The notes: generated by a model from the sequence alone, not told the origin. A stretch of DNA of 64,000 nucleotides from Henriciella sp. AS95 (GCF_038900055.1 NZ_JBBMQM010000001.1:2232001-2296000); one strand, 5' to 3'; counted from the stretch's first letter, positions 47,587-57,848 are shown. Made by a program: numbers and translations.

Positions 47587-48804
47587 ATGAAACACCTTCA
47601 GGCTTTTGAAGACGCGCTGAATTCCATCCGCGACGAAGGGCGTTATCGCGTATTTGTCGACCTCCATCGTCATCGCGGTGCTTTCCCGAAAGCGACGGCG
47701 CGATTCGAAGATGGTGAACGCGATATCACTGTATGGTGTTCGAATGACTATCTCGGCATGGGGCAGGACGATGACGTTCTCCAGGCCATGCATGATGCCA
47801 TCGACAATTTTGGTGCCGGGTCGGGTGGTACGCGCAACATTTCAGGCACGACACGTTATCACGTTGATCTAGAGCGAGAGCTCGCCGATCTGCACGGCAA
47901 GACCGGCGCACTGCTGTTCACCTCGGGCTATGTGGCAAACGACGCGACGCTCTCGACGCTCGGCAAGATCCTTCCAGGGCTGATTATCTATTCCGATGCA
48001 CTGAACCACGCTTCGATGATCGAAGGTATTCGTCGGGCTGGAGTAGATCGGCGCATTTTCCGTCACAACGACATTGGTCATCTTCGCGCGTTGCTCGAGA
48101 ATGACGACCCTGAGCGCCCGAAGCTGATCGCGTTCGAAAGCGTTTACTCCATGGACGGCGACATCGGCCCCATCAAAGAGATTTGCGACTTGGCCGATGA
48201 GTTCAACGCACTGACCTATCTGGACGAAGTGCATGCTGTCGGCATGTATGGCGCTGAAGGCGCAGGCGTGGCTCAGCGTGAAGGCCTGATGGACCGCGTC
48301 GACATCATCGAAGGTACGCTTGGCAAGGCGTATGGCGTGATGGGTGGTTACATCGCCGCTCATGAGACGATCATCGATGCGATCCGCTCAATGGCCTCCG
48401 GATTTATCTTCACGACGTCGACCTGTCCGGTGATGGCTGCTGGCGCGCTTCGAAGCGTGAGCAAATTGCGGTCTGACGACGGCGTTCAGCTGCGCGAGAA
48501 ACATCAAGCCAGCGCGCAGCTGCTCAAGGATAAGTTCCGCGATGCAGGTCTGCCTGTTATGGATAGCGTCACCCACATTGTTCCATTGCTGGTCGGTGAC
48601 CCCGAGAAGTGCAAGGCACTCTCTGATACGCTGCTTTTCGATTTCGGAATTTACGTTCAGCCGATCAACTATCCAACGGTGCCTCGCGGTACTGAGAGAC
48701 TTCGTTTTACGCCGGGACCGGTGCATGACGAAGCCATGATGGACGAACTGGTCGCCGCGATTCTCGCTGTATGGAAGCAGCTTGGTCTCGAACAGGCCGC
48801 TTAA
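47587..48804 (+). CDS. hemA: 5-aminolevulinate synthase
   Basis: ALAS condenses glycine and succinyl-CoA to 5-aminolevulinate, the first step of haem synthesis by the C4 pathway of alphaproteobacteria. The 405-residue PLP enzyme shows [10 protein letters not shown], the Gly-rich [25 protein letters not shown] with the PLP aspartate, and the PLP lysine in [14 protein letters not shown] (about residue 248). glyA, which makes and consumes glycine, follows on the same strand. AGAGGG precedes the ATG. Confidence 0.97.
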   Translation: MKHLQAFEDALNSIRDEGRYRVFVDLHRHRGAFPKATARFEDGERDITVWCSNDYLGMGQDDDVLQAMHDAIDNFGAGSGGTRNISGTTRYHVDLERELADLHGKTGALLFTSGYVANDATLSTLGKILPGLIIYSDALNHASMIEGIRRAGVDRRIFRHNDIGHLRALLENDDPERPKLIAFESVYSMDGDIGPIKEICDLADEFNALTYLDEVHAVGMYGAEGAGVAQREGLMDRVDIIEGTLGKAYGVMGGYIAAHETIIDAIRSMASGFIFTTSTCPVMAAGALRSVSKLRSDDGVQLREKHQASAQLLKDKFRDAGLPVMDSVTHIVPLLVGDPEKCKALSDTLLFDFGIYVQPINYPTVPRGTERLRFTPGPVHDEAMMDELVAAILAVWKQLGLEQAA

Positions 48805-48817
48805 GCGATACTTACAT

Positions 48818-48840
48818 CGAGACAGACATTCCCTGTCTTG
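48818..48840 (+). terminator. Hairpin downstream of hemA
   Basis: CGAGACAG (48818-48825) and CTGTCTTG (48833-48840) form an 8-bp stem with one G-U pair around a 7-base loop, 14 bases after the hemA stop. No T tract follows, so it may protect the mRNA end or be a weak terminator between hemA and glyA. Confidence 0.3.
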
Positions 48841-48895
48841 CTGACCGCGGCGATGAGGCTTAAACGAAAGCCAATTCAGCCATAGGAGTCAGCCG

Positions 48896-50203
48896 ATGCC
48901 CGATTCAGCCCCATCGACCAATTTCGATGCGTCACGTTTTTTCACGGCCGGCGTGGAAGACACCGACCCGGCGCTGGCAGAAGCGATCGCTAAAGAACAG
49001 CATCGTCAGCAACATGAAATCGAGCTCATCGCATCGGAAAACATCGTTTCCAAAGCAGTGCTTGAAGCGCAGGGCTCAGTTCTGACGAACAAGTATGCTG
49101 AAGGATATCCGGGCAAGCGCTATTATGGCGGCTGCCAGTATGTCGACATCGCCGAAAACCTTGCGATGGACCGCGCCAAGCAACTGTTTGACTGCGATTT
49201 TGCCAATGTGCAGCCGAACTCGGGCAGTCAGGCCAACCAGGCCGTGTTCCAGGCGCTGATCAAGCCCGGTGATACAATACTGGGGATGAGCCTCGATGCA
49301 GGCGGTCACCTGACACACGGTGCGAAGCCGAACCAGTCGGGTAAATGGTTCAACGCCATCCAATACGGTGTCCGCGAAGATGATCACCTCATTGATTTCG
49401 ATCAGGTTCGTGATCTCGCCAGAGAGCATCAGCCAAAACTGATTATCGCAGGTGGCTCCGCTTATCCCCGCCAGATTGATTTCGCCACATTCCGGAGCAT
49501 TGCGGATGAAGTCGGCGCTTACTTCGTGGTGGATATGGCGCACTTTGCGGGCCTCGTAGCCGGCGACGCGCATCCAAACCCTCTGGATTATTGCGACGTT
49601 GCGACCACGACCACCCACAAGACGCTGCGCGGGCCTCGTGGCGGCATGGTGCTCACAAATGATGAGGCCATCGCCAAGAAAGTGAACTCCGCAGTCTTCC
49701 CAGGCATTCAAGGCGGACCGCTCATGCACGTCATTGCTGCCAAGGCCGTCGCGTTCGGGGAAGCGTTGACCCCATCTTTCAAGCAATACGCGAACGACGT
49801 TGTGGCGAATGCGCGTGCCATGGCTGATGCTGCCAAGGAATCGGGGCTCGACCTCGTCTCTCATGGTACAGATACGCATGTGGCCCTTGTTGATCTTCGT
49901 CCGAAGAACGTGACGGGACGCGACGCAGAACAGGCGCTCGGCCGCGCCTTCATCACCTGCAACAAGAACGGCGTTCCATTCGATCCGCAAAAGCCAATGA
50001 TTACGAGCGGCATCCGTGTTGGATCACCGGCTGGGACGACGCGCGGATTTGGCGAAGCGGAGTTCCGCCAGATCGGCGAGTGGATTGGGCAAGTTGTCGA
50101 TGCTGTCGCTCAGGGACAGTCTGAAGGCGTTGAAACCCGTGTTCGCGAGGAGGTTGAGGCCATGACGGCGCGCTTCCCGATCTACAACGGGCTGGGGGCG
50201 TAA
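48896..50203 (+). CDS. glyA: Serine hydroxymethyltransferase
   Basis: GlyA interconverts serine and glycine with tetrahydrofolate and feeds one-carbon metabolism. The 435-residue PLP enzyme has [40 protein letters not shown] and the PLP lysine in [14 protein letters not shown] (about residue 242). AGGAG precedes the ATG. nrdR begins one base after its stop. Confidence 0.98.
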   Translation: MPDSAPSTNFDASRFFTAGVEDTDPALAEAIAKEQHRQQHEIELIASENIVSKAVLEAQGSVLTNKYAEGYPGKRYYGGCQYVDIAENLAMDRAKQLFDCDFANVQPNSGSQANQAVFQALIKPGDTILGMSLDAGGHLTHGAKPNQSGKWFNAIQYGVREDDHLIDFDQVRDLAREHQPKLIIAGGSAYPRQIDFATFRSIADEVGAYFVVDMAHFAGLVAGDAHPNPLDYCDVATTTTHKTLRGPRGGMVLTNDEAIAKKVNSAVFPGIQGGPLMHVIAAKAVAFGEALTPSFKQYANDVVANARAMADAAKESGLDLVSHGTDTHVALVDLRPKNVTGRDAEQALGRAFITCNKNGVPFDPQKPMITSGIRVGSPAGTTRGFGEAEFRQIGEWIGQVVDAVAQGQSEGVETRVREEVEAMTARFPIYNGLGA

Positions 50204-50204
50204 T

Positions 50205-50675
50205 TTGAAGTGCCCATTCTGCACAGCTGAGAACACGGCGGTAAAGGATTCCCGGCCTGCCGAGGACAATACTGCGGTTCGTCGCCGTCGCGCCTGTGAG
50301 GTGTGCGGAGGCCGCTTTACGACGTTCGAGCGCGTGCAGCTCCGCGACATTGTTGTCGTCAAGCGCGACGGAAAGCGTGCGATCTTTGATCGGGAGAAGG
50401 TGGCGAAGTCAGTCACCATCGCCTTGCGGAAGCGGGCGGTCGGTGACGAGAGTGTCGAACAACTTGTTTCAGGCATTGTCAGAAAGCTGGAAAGCAGCGG
50501 CGAAACCGAAGTCAGTTCGGAGGACGTCGGGCAATTGGTAATGGACGCGCTCAAGACGGTCGATCCCGTCGGCTATGTGAGGTACGCAAGCGTCTACAAA
50601 GACTTCAAGGATCCGAGCGATTTTGCCCGTTTCATTGAAACGTCTGCTCTGGAAGATGGCAGCGACGACTCGTGA
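50205..50675 (+). CDS. nrdR: Transcriptional repressor NrdR
   Basis: NrdR represses ribonucleotide reductase genes in response to dNTP/ATP levels. The 156-residue protein has the zinc ribbon CPFC...[12 protein letters not shown] (residues 3-38) and an ATP-cone domain (about 49-139). The start is TTG at 50205, which places the zinc ribbon at the very N-terminus as in other members. Its stop overlaps the GTG start of ribD by four bases. glyA-nrdR-rib order is common in alphaproteobacteria. Confidence 0.96.
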   Translation: MKCPFCTAENTAVKDSRPAEDNTAVRRRRACEVCGGRFTTFERVQLRDIVVVKRDGKRAIFDREKVAKSVTIALRKRAVGDESVEQLVSGIVRKLESSGETEVSSEDVGQLVMDALKTVDPVGYVRYASVYKDFKDPSDFARFIETSALEDGSDDS

Positions 50676-51334
50676 GCGCGCGCGCATCCGTTACCTTAAA
50701 AATTGCGACCTCGATGGATGGCCGAATCGCGCTGGCGAACGGTACCAGCCAGTGGATCACGAATAGTCAGTCACGCGCTCGCTCTCATCAGATGCGCGCT
50801 GAACATGATGCGGTACTCGTAGGCATCGGAACTGTTTTGGCTGACGACCCACTGCTGACGGCGCGTATTGTCCCTTTGCCTGAGCGACAGCCAGTGCGCA
50901 TCGTTGCCGACAGTCGTCTCCGAACGCCCGTGACGTCTCGCCTGGTTCAGTCAGCCTCTGCTGGCCGGGTCGTGCTGGCGCATGCGGCGAGCAACACTTC
51001 AAGCGCATCGGTCTTGCGGGACGTGGACCACTGGGCGGTTGGCGATGGGAACGGACGCGTGGCCCCAGCGGAACTGGTCCGGCGCGCGCGTGCGGAAGGC
51101 ATCGACAGCATATTCCTTGAGGGCGGCGGGACATTGGCTGCGTCATTCCTGCGAGAAGGCCTTGTGGACCGCATTTGCTGGTTTCGTGCACCGATCATTA
51201 TTGGCGGCGACGGAATTGCGGCGATTGGACCACTCGCGCTTGAGACGATGGCGAATACATCGCGATGGACGCTCGCCGAACGGGAGCTTATTTCGGGCGA
51301 CAGCCTTGAAATCTGGGAGCCTTTAAAGGATTGA
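50672..51334 (+). CDS. ribD: Riboflavin-specific reductase domain only (RibD C-terminal half)
   Basis: This 220-residue protein matches the C-terminal reductase (DHFR-like) half of RibD/RibG, which reduces the ribosyl group of the pyrimidine intermediate with [52 protein letters not shown] and [14 protein letters not shown] complete RibD is about 360 residues, with an N-terminal zinc deaminase (HAE and PCxxxGxxxPC motifs) that is absent here. Because the GTG start overlaps the nrdR stop there is no room for it upstream. A separate deaminase must exist if riboflavin is made. Downstream are ribE, ribBA and ribH. Confidence 0.85.
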   Translation: MSARASVTLKIATSMDGRIALANGTSQWITNSQSRARSHQMRAEHDAVLVGIGTVLADDPLLTARIVPLPERQPVRIVADSRLRTPVTSRLVQSASAGRVVLAHAASNTSSASVLRDVDHWAVGDGNGRVAPAELVRRARAEGIDSIFLEGGGTLAASFLREGLVDRICWFRAPIIIGGDGIAAIGPLALETMANTSRWTLAERELISGDSLEIWEPLKD

Positions 51335-51396
51335 CCTGACGTGAGTGATTGGCCTGAGCATCATCGCTCCATATATGAGCGGCGAGGAGGCTTATC

Positions 51397-52017
51397 ATGT
51401 TTACGGGACTGGTGACGGACACGGGCACGATTGCGCGGGTTGAAGACCGCAACGGGCTTCGCCGCTTTCGAATTGAAGCCACATATCCGGTCGACAACAT
51501 CAGCATGGGCGCGTCTATCATGCACTCAGGCGTTTGCCTGACGGTTGTGGACTTTGGCGCGCGTGGTTCCGGCAGCTGGTTTGATGTCGAGGCCGTCCCC
51601 GAAACTCTTTCCAGGACCACTTTGGGGCAACGCCAGTCTGGTGAACGGCTCAATCTCGAACTCTCCCTAAAGCTCGGCGACGAACTTGGAGGCCATTTTG
51701 TATTTGGTCATGTCGACGGCGTTGGTGAGATCGTAGCGATTGAACCGGAAGGTCAGAGCCATCGCGTGACCGTGAAGCCGCCCAAGGATATTGAGCGCTA
51801 CTTCGCCACAAAGGGCTCTGCTGCAATCGATGGCGTATCCCTGACGGTCGCCAAAGCCAATGGCGATGGCAGCTTTGAAGTGGCCATCATTCCCCACACG
51901 TGGCAGGTGACGACGCTTGGTGATTTACAGGTTGGCGACAAAGTGAATCTTGAGATCGACATGCTGGCGCGGTACGTCGCGCGAATGATTGGGGCTGACG
52001 CTCCAGAAAACGGGTAG
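51397..52017 (+). CDS. ribE: Riboflavin synthase, alpha subunit
   Basis: Riboflavin synthase dismutates two lumazine molecules to riboflavin. The 206-residue protein has the two-fold repeat: MFTGLVTDTGTI and SGVCLTV in the first barrel, and HFVFGHVDGVG and AAIDGVSLTVAKA in the second. GGAGG precedes the ATG at 51397. The 62 bases upstream show no FMN riboswitch. Confidence 0.96.
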   Translation: MFTGLVTDTGTIARVEDRNGLRRFRIEATYPVDNISMGASIMHSGVCLTVVDFGARGSGSWFDVEAVPETLSRTTLGQRQSGERLNLELSLKLGDELGGHFVFGHVDGVGEIVAIEPEGQSHRVTVKPPKDIERYFATKGSAAIDGVSLTVAKANGDGSFEVAIIPHTWQVTTLGDLQVGDKVNLEIDMLARYVARMIGADAPENG

Positions 52018-52020
52018 ACT

Positions 52021-53148
52021 ATGAGCGACGATTTTCACGCAGCCATCTCTTCAATCGATGAGATAATCGAGGACGCCCGCAATGGACGTATGTTCATTCT
52101 GGTCGATGCCGAAGATCGCGAAAATGAGGGCGATCTCGTTATCCCCGCAAGCTATGCGACGCCAGAAGCGGTCAACTTCATGGCACGCTTCGGTCGCGGC
52201 CTGATCTGTCTGTCAATGACGTTGGAGCGTGCAAAAACGCTCAATCTTGACATGATGGCGCGAGATAATCGCGAAAGCATGCAGACGGCATTCACGGTAT
52301 CAATTGAAGCCAAAGATGGCGTGACGACTGGCATATCCGCCGCCGACAGGTCTCGAACGATTGCTGTCGCCATCGACCCGACAAAGGATCACCACGACAT
52401 TGTGTCTCCGGGGCATGTCTTTCCATTAATCGCGCGCGAAGGCGGAACGCTGGTCAGGGCGGGGCACACAGAAGCGGCTGTTGATATATCGCGGATGGCC
52501 GGCCTCTACCCGGCCGGTGTCATTTGCGAAATCATGAATGACGATGGCACCATGGCGCGTCTGCCCGAACTCGTTGCCTTCGCCCAGTTGCACGGACTGA
52601 AGATTGGTACGATCGCGGATCTCATTGCTTGGCGTCGCAAGAATGACCGCTATCTGGAGCGCCGCGTCGAGGCGCCGCTGCAAAGCGAATACGGAGAGGG
52701 CTTCAAGACCGTTGTTTTCCGCAACACGATCGACAGTGTCGAGCACATCGCCGTGGTCCATGGTGACATCAATGCTGAAGAAGAAGTGCTCGTGCGTGTT
52801 CACAGGACGGATGTGCTTGCCGATATTCTGGGCCAAAAAGGCCCGCGATCCAATCTGGTTGAGCGCGCGATGAAACTGATTGCCCGGTCTGATAAGGCGG
52901 GGGTCGTCGTCTTTGTGAATACGATGCGGCCAAATTCGCTGGCAACGCGGCTTGGCCTCAAAACGAGCGACAGTGATGATAAGACTATGCCCCTGCGCGA
53001 ATATGGTGTTGGTGCACAAATTCTTCGCGAGCTCGGCATCCGGAAGATGGTTTTTCTGTCTGACACAAAGCCCACCCGCGTCGCTGGACTGGAAGGCTAC
53101 GGTCTGAGCATTGAGGGATGGCAGACCCTGAACGATAACGAGGATTGA
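52021..53148 (+). CDS. ribBA: 3,4-dihydroxy-2-butanone 4-phosphate synthase with degenerate GTP cyclohydrolase II domain
   Basis: The 375 residues contain two parts. The RibB part (about 1-205) makes 3,4-dihydroxybutanone phosphate and is intact: DAEDRENEGDLVIPA, GHVFPLIAREGG, HTEAAVDISRMAG. The RibA part (about 215-370) keeps the fold outline (AVVHGDINAEEEVLVRVHRTDVL, LREYGVGAQILRELG) but lacks the three zinc-binding cysteines that normally follow VRVHSEC (52792-52820), so GTP cyclohydrolase II activity is not expected. Such RibBX hybrids are known in alphaproteobacteria. It lies three bases after ribE and one before ribH. Confidence 0.93.
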   Translation: MSDDFHAAISSIDEIIEDARNGRMFILVDAEDRENEGDLVIPASYATPEAVNFMARFGRGLICLSMTLERAKTLNLDMMARDNRESMQTAFTVSIEAKDGVTTGISAADRSRTIAVAIDPTKDHHDIVSPGHVFPLIAREGGTLVRAGHTEAAVDISRMAGLYPAGVICEIMNDDGTMARLPELVAFAQLHGLKIGTIADLIAWRRKNDRYLERRVEAPLQSEYGEGFKTVVFRNTIDSVEHIAVVHGDINAEEEVLVRVHRTDVLADILGQKGPRSNLVERAMKLIARSDKAGVVVFVNTMRPNSLATRLGLKTSDSDDKTMPLREYGVGAQILRELGIRKMVFLSDTKPTRVAGLEGYGLSIEGWQTLNDNED

Positions 53149-53149
53149 T

Positions 53150-53578
53150 ATGGCTCATCGCATTCTGATCGCCACGTCGCGCTACTATGATCACATCACG
53201 CGCGAACTCGAAGCCGGCGTTGCTGAAACGCTTGAAGGCGAAGATGTGACCGCCGAAACGATTGAAGTCCCGGGCGCTTTTGAGGTGCCAGGCATCATTG
53301 CGATGGCTGCCGATAGTGGGCGCTATGATGGGTATATTGCGCTCGGCTGCGTTATTCGCGGCGAAACGAGCCACTATGATTATGTTTGTGGAGAAAGCGC
53401 GCGCGGTCTGATGGACCTCGCTGTAGAGCGCCGTCTGGCGATTGGGTACGGCATCCTGACCGTTGAAAACGAACAACAAGCAATCGTTCGGGCTGATCGG
53501 AAACAGAAGAATAAGGGCCGGGATGCGGCTGTCGCCTGTCTAGAGATGATCAAACTCAGAAAGAAATTCGTCGGATGA
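53150..53578 (+). CDS. ribH: 6,7-dimethyl-8-ribityllumazine synthase
   Basis: RibH condenses the RibB product with the pyrimidine to lumazine. The 142-residue protein shows VPGAFEVPGI, GCVIRGETSHYDYVCGES with the catalytic His, and GILTVENEQQA. Length and motifs are normal. It overlaps nusB by four bases (ATGATG), the usual ribH-nusB coupling. Confidence 0.97.
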   Translation: MAHRILIATSRYYDHITRELEAGVAETLEGEDVTAETIEVPGAFEVPGIIAMAADSGRYDGYIALGCVIRGETSHYDYVCGESARGLMDLAVERRLAIGYGILTVENEQQAIVRADRKQKNKGRDAAVACLEMIKLRKKFVG

Positions 53579-54051
53579 TGACTACGCAGAAAGTTCCTTT
53601 TGAGATCATTCGTGCGCGCCGCGCTGGCGCACGCCTTGCCGCAGTCCAGGCGCTCTATCAGATGGAGCAGACGAACGAGGGTTCACAAGCCGTCATTCGC
53701 GAATTTATGGAAGATCGTCTGGGCTTTGGTCCGGATGAGGAGCCAGTCGAAGAGGCCGATCCCGACCTGTTCAAGTCGATCGTCACTGGGGTGATCGAAC
53801 AGCAGGACAAGGTGGATCCTGCCATCCTGAAACGCCTCAACAAAGGCTGGAAACTTTCGCGTCTCGACTCGACAACGCGTGCGATCCTGAGAGCGGCGAC
53901 TTCAGAACTCTTGAAGCATCAGGAGCTGTCTAAAGCGGTTATTCTGGACGAGTATGTTTCGCTTGCGCATGACTTCTTTGACAAGACAGAAGCTAATTTT
54001 GTGAATGCGGTTCTGGACAATATTTCCCGGGATTTGCGGCCCGAGGAATAG
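53575..54051 (+). CDS. nusB: Transcription antitermination factor NusB
   Basis: NusB binds boxA RNA with S10 in rRNA antitermination. The 158-residue all-helical protein has ARLAAVQALYQMEQT at the N-terminus, the conserved ILRAATSELL and AVILDEYVSLAHDF near the C-terminus, and ends with FVNAVLDNISRDLR. ATG at 53575 or 53578 are both possible starts. thiL follows 14 bases after the stop. Confidence 0.96.
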   Translation: MMTTQKVPFEIIRARRAGARLAAVQALYQMEQTNEGSQAVIREFMEDRLGFGPDEEPVEEADPDLFKSIVTGVIEQQDKVDPAILKRLNKGWKLSRLDSTTRAILRAATSELLKHQELSKAVILDEYVSLAHDFFDKTEANFVNAVLDNISRDLRPEE

Positions 54052-54065
54052 CGGGCGCGGCAGGT

Positions 54066-54998
54066 ATGGATGAGTTCAACTGGATCCATCGTTATCTGAA
54101 GCCCATTGCGACCTCTACGGATGCAATGTCGCTTTCGAATGATGTTGGACGTCTGGCTCAGGCCGCCGACACGGTGAAGATCGCCACACTGGACACGCTC
54201 GCCGAGGGCACACACTTTCTGGCCTCTGACCCTCTGGACTCGGTAGGCTGCAAGTTGGTTCGAGCCAATGTCTCTGACATCCTTTGCAAAGGCGGAACGC
54301 CTGCCGAGGCGATGCTATCAGTTACAATGCCTCCGGACTTTTCAGAGAGCCAGTTCCAGGCGCTTTGCAACGGTATCGGTGCCGAACTTGAGCGGTGGAG
54401 TATTTCGCTGATTGGGGGAGACACTGTGCGATCCGGCGGTTTATTAACGCTAAGTCTGATGTTGACCGGAACTTGCGGCACCAATGGCCCGGTGACGAGA
54501 AGCGGCGCGGCGTCAGGCGATGTTATCGTTCTCTCGGGTCGAATAGGCGCATCATATCTGGGACTGCAGGAGGCGTTGGCAGGCACACAAGGCGCGTTTC
54601 TGGACCAGTACCGGCGTCCACAGCTGCCAGGTGCTGCATGGGCGCCACTAATTGCCGAGTTTGCGTCGGCTTCGATCGATATCTCTGATGGATTGATCGC
54701 TGATGCCGAACATCTGGCTCATGAGAGCGGTCTGGCGATAACAATTGACCTGGACGCTGTGGCCTGGGCCGGGGCGCCTGAAAGCACAAAAGATATCCTG
54801 GCGCTCGCGACGGGCGGTGATGACTATCAGGCATTGGTCGCAATCCCTAACGCCAACATGCATGCCTTTGCGCAACGCGCCGGCGACGCGGGCTTGCCGT
54901 TCTGGCCAATTGGCGAGGCAAAAGACAGCGACGGCCTTTCTCTACACCGCTCCAGTCAGCCCGTGCCTTTACCAACTGTAAAAGGTTACACGCACTAG
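54066..54998 (+). CDS. thiL: Thiamine-monophosphate kinase
   Basis: ThiL phosphorylates thiamine monophosphate to thiamine diphosphate, the cofactor of the E1 encoded at 3-5.5 kb. The 310-residue protein shows ATLDTLAEGTHFL, RANVSDILCKGGTP, LIGGDTVRSG and ATGGDDYQALV. Near the N-terminus, where other ThiL proteins have a GDDAA metal-binding motif, this one reads SNDVGR, a divergence worth testing. Position after nusB is standard in alphaproteobacteria. No TPP riboswitch is seen. The 141 bases that follow lead to hppA. Confidence 0.9.
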   Translation: MDEFNWIHRYLKPIATSTDAMSLSNDVGRLAQAADTVKIATLDTLAEGTHFLASDPLDSVGCKLVRANVSDILCKGGTPAEAMLSVTMPPDFSESQFQALCNGIGAELERWSISLIGGDTVRSGGLLTLSLMLTGTCGTNGPVTRSGAASGDVIVLSGRIGASYLGLQEALAGTQGAFLDQYRRPQLPGAAWAPLIAEFASASIDISDGLIADAEHLAHESGLAITIDLDAVAWAGAPESTKDILALATGGDDYQALVAIPNANMHAFAQRAGDAGLPFWPIGEAKDSDGLSLHRSSQPVPLPTVKGYTH

Positions 54999-55139
54999 CT
55001 CACTCCCAGTGAAATCACCGTTTGCGCGAAGATGCTTGCTTAAACGCACGCTCTTTGGCAGTGACGACACACTAATGAAAAAGCCAAAAGGTCGCAGTTT
55101 AATGCTCGATCAAAGGCGAAATAGGGAGGAAGGGCTAAT

Positions 55140-57284
55140 ATGACCCTGTGGATTTACGTTGCACTCGCAGCTGGACTGGCTGCTGTGCTTTACGGCTGGT
55201 TGCAGTCGAGATCGATCATGGCGGCAGATGCCGGCACGGATCGGATGAAAGAGATCGCTGCCGCGATTCAGGAAGGCGCTAATGCGTACCTGAAGCGGCA
55301 ATACACGACCATCGCAATGGTTGGCGTCGGTGTTGTGGTTCTGCTGGTAATATTTTTCCGCAACTGGGAAGTGCCGCTAGGTTTCGTCATCGGTGCGGTC
55401 TTGTCGGGTGCGGCTGGTTTCATCGGCATGAAAGTGTCTGTGCAGGCCAACGTTCGCACGACTCAGGCGGCGAGCAAGAGCCTCGCAGGCGGCCTCAACA
55501 TGGCGTTCAAGTCGGGCGCCGTAACCGGCCTTCTTGTCGTTGGCCTCGCGCTGCTTGGCGTTGTTGGCTATTACGGCCTGCTGACAGGTGTTGTCGGCTA
55601 TGACGCGGACAACCGGTCGGTCGTTGACGGTCTGGTCACCCTAGGCTTCGGTGCCTCGCTCATCTCAATCTTCGCCCGTCTCGGTGGTGGTATTTTCACC
55701 AAGGGTGCGGATGTGGGCGGCGACATGGTCGGCAAGGTCGAAGCTGGCATTCCGGAAGACGATCCACGCAACGCAGCGACTATTGCAGACAATGTGGGCG
55801 ACAATGTCGGTGACTGTGCGGGCATGGCCGCTGACCTGTTCGAAACTTATGCTGTGACCATCGTCGCGACCATGGTTCTTGGTGCGATATACTTTAGTGG
55901 CCTTGGCTATCTCGGATCGATCATGCTTCTGCCGCTCGCAATCTGCGCCGTGTGTATCCTGGCATCAATCGCCGGCACCTGGTTCGTGAAACTGGGCAAA
56001 GGCTCAACGAACATCATGGGCGCGCTCTACAAGGGGCTCATCGCTACAGGCGTCTTCTCACTGATTGGGCTCGCCGTTGCGATCAATTGGGGCCTTCCAA
56101 ACGGCTTCGGTGTTCTGGAGGGGGCTGGCGCAGCGCTCGGCCTGACTTCGACCGTCACTGGCATGGATCTGTTCTTCTGCGGTGTGGCCGGTCTGGTTGT
56201 CACCGCCCTGATCGTGGTCATCACCGAATACTATACCGGCACGGCATACCGCCCGGTGCGTTCGGTCGCCAAATCATCTGAGTCGGGCCATGGCACGAAC
56301 GTGATCCAGGGGCTTGCTGTCTCGCTTGAATCGACAGCGCTTCCGGCGATCACGATCATGGCCGGCATCATTCTGACCTTCAATCTTGCCGGTCTCTACG
56401 GGATTGCGATTGCGACAACCACAATGCTTGCACTCGCAGGCATGATTGTCGCGCTCGACGCTTTCGGGCCCGTGACCGACAATGCTGGCGGTATCGCAGA
56501 GATGTCGGACCTTCCGGCTTCGGTGCGTGAGACCACAGACGCTCTGGACGCAGTCGGCAACACAACCAAGGCTGTCACCAAGGGCTACGCCATTGGCTCG
56601 GCAGGATTGGGCGCGCTGGTGCTGTTTGCGGCCTATTCGGAGGATTTGAAATACTTTGCCATCAATGCCGCAGAGGGCAGTGTCCTTCGCGGTGTGACGG
56701 TCAACTTCTCCATCGCCAACCCCTACGTGGTTGTCGGCCTGCTGTTCGGCGGCCTGCTTCCATTCCTCTTCGGCGGCATGTCCATGATGGCCGTTGGTCG
56801 GGCAGCCCAGTCGGTTGTGGAAGAAGTCCGCAGGCAGTTCCGCGAAATGCCTGGAATCATGAAGGGCGAAGTGAAGCCGGATTATAGCCGTGCGGTCGAC
56901 ATCCTTACCAAGGCTGCGATCAAGGAAATGATTGTTCCATCCATGCTTCCAGTGCTGTCGCCGATCGTCCTGCTGCTGGTCATTTGGCCAATCGCTGGTG
57001 TTGCTTCAGCGCTAGCCGCTGTCGGCGCCATGCTTCTGGGTGTCATTGTGACCGGCCTCTTCGTGGCCATTTCGATGACGTCTGGTGGCGGCGCCTGGGA
57101 CAATGCCAAGAAGTACATCGAAGACGGCAATCATGGCGGCAAGGGCTCTGAAGCTCATAAAGCGGCTGTGACGGGCGACACCGTTGGTGACCCTTACAAG
57201 GACACTGCGGGCCCTGCGGTAAACCCGATGATCAAGATCACGAACATCGTGGCACTCTTGATGCTGGCTGTGCTCGCGCACTAG
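55140..57284 (+). CDS. hppA: Membrane-bound H+-translocating pyrophosphatase, K+-independent type
   Basis: HppA couples pyrophosphate hydrolysis to ion pumping across the inner membrane. The 714-residue protein has about 16 transmembrane segments and the substrate-binding [19 protein letters not shown] (about residues 218-236) and DNAGGIAEM; the final catalytic region includes [15 protein letters not shown]. The residue set GNTTKA (Lys instead of Ala) marks the K+-independent H+-pumping subclass. RBS GGGAGGAAGG precedes the ATG at 55140. A strong intrinsic terminator follows at 57306-57338. Confidence 0.96.
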   Translation: MTLWIYVALAAGLAAVLYGWLQSRSIMAADAGTDRMKEIAAAIQEGANAYLKRQYTTIAMVGVGVVVLLVIFFRNWEVPLGFVIGAVLSGAAGFIGMKVSVQANVRTTQAASKSLAGGLNMAFKSGAVTGLLVVGLALLGVVGYYGLLTGVVGYDADNRSVVDGLVTLGFGASLISIFARLGGGIFTKGADVGGDMVGKVEAGIPEDDPRNAATIADNVGDNVGDCAGMAADLFETYAVTIVATMVLGAIYFSGLGYLGSIMLLPLAICAVCILASIAGTWFVKLGKGSTNIMGALYKGLIATGVFSLIGLAVAINWGLPNGFGVLEGAGAALGLTSTVTGMDLFFCGVAGLVVTALIVVITEYYTGTAYRPVRSVAKSSESGHGTNVIQGLAVSLESTALPAITIMAGIILTFNLAGLYGIAIATTTMLALAGMIVALDAFGPVTDNAGGIAEMSDLPASVRETTDALDAVGNTTKAVTKGYAIGSAGLGALVLFAAYSEDLKYFAINAAEGSVLRGVTVNFSIANPYVVVGLLFGGLLPFLFGGMSMMAVGRAAQSVVEEVRRQFREMPGIMKGEVKPDYSRAVDILTKAAIKEMIVPSMLPVLSPIVLLLVIWPIAGVASALAAVGAMLLGVIVTGLFVAISMTSGGGAWDNAKKYIEDGNHGGKGSEAHKAAVTGDTVGDPYKDTAGPAVNPMIKITNIVALLMLAVLAH

Positions 57285-57305
57285 TCGCCGGCTCTACACT
57301 CAAAC

Positions 57306-57338
57306 AAAAGCCCCGGTCCGAAGAACCGGGGCTTTTTT
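57306..57338 (+). terminator. Strong bidirectional intrinsic terminator between hppA and bamE
   Basis: AAAAGCCCCGGT (57306-57317) pairs perfectly with ACCGGGGCTTTT (57325-57336) around a 7-base loop and ends in six T on the plus strand. The A-run on the left makes it work for the convergent bamE gene too. It begins 22 bases after the hppA stop. Confidence 0.93.
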
Positions 57339-57368
57339 ATGCGTTCAGAAGCGGCAAAAGCTTTAAAG

Positions 57369-57848
57369 TTATCGGCGGCGGCCGGTCGGATTGCCTGGTG
57401 TGGCTTCATTGGTCGCAGGAAGAACTGCGCGGCCGACATTGCCAAAGATCTGCTCCCACAAGCCGAGTTCGCGACCGAGTGTAGGCGTTTCGCGTGAGGC
57501 GTAATTGAGAACGCGGCCGTCCTCCTGATCATATTCCAGAACTTCTTCGACGATATCGTCCTCGCTGAAGCGAATCGCCGTCACGCTACGAGTCGAAATT
57601 TGTGCGCGATAAAACGCGAAACGTTCCTGCACGGTCGAAATATAGACCCATGTGTTGTCGTCGAAGATACTCTCAGTCGATGGCGAGCCAAGCTGCGCCA
57701 GGACTGTTGAGCGTGTGTCCACACCTGGCGTAATGGCATTCGGAGCAACTTCGTCCGGAGCATAGCCGTGATAGGCCTTTACCGGCGAGATACAACCGGT
57801 CGCGAGGCAAGCGACAGCCAGGCTGGCAATGAATGAACGTTTGACCAT
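57369..57848 (-). CDS. bamE: Outer membrane protein assembly factor BamE
   Basis: BamE is a lipoprotein of the BAM complex that inserts beta-barrel proteins in the outer membrane. The 159-residue protein has a signal with lipobox LATGC (Cys about residue 19), then the BamE/SmpA fold: ITPGVDTRSTVLAQLGSPSTESIFDDNTWVYIST-type sequence with the conserved GSPS and WVYIS, and RFAFYRAQI. The C-terminus is a long Pro/Gly-containing tail. It is divergent from the Cbp3 gene, with 70 bases between the starts. Confidence 0.9.
   Translation of the reverse strand: MVKRSFIASLAVACLATGCISPVKAYHGYAPDEVAPNAITPGVDTRSTVLAQLGSPSTESIFDDNTWVYISTVQERFAFYRAQISTRSVTAIRFSEDDIVEEVLEYDQEDGRVLNYASRETPTLGRELGLWEQIFGNVGRAVLPATNEATPGNPTGRRR

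Noticed and set aside
49076-49990. 304-codon minus-strand open frame inside glyA.
   Set aside because: Fully antisense to glyA, no family resemblance, and low-complexity His/Arg-rich composition.
51335-51396. Possible FMN riboswitch before ribE.
   Set aside because: The gap is 62 bases, too short for an FMN riboswitch, and its conserved bases are not present.
54999-55139. Possible TPP riboswitch or small RNA between thiL and hppA.
   Set aside because: No conserved thi-box or strong hairpin; only a ribosome site (GGGAGGAAGG) for hppA is visible.
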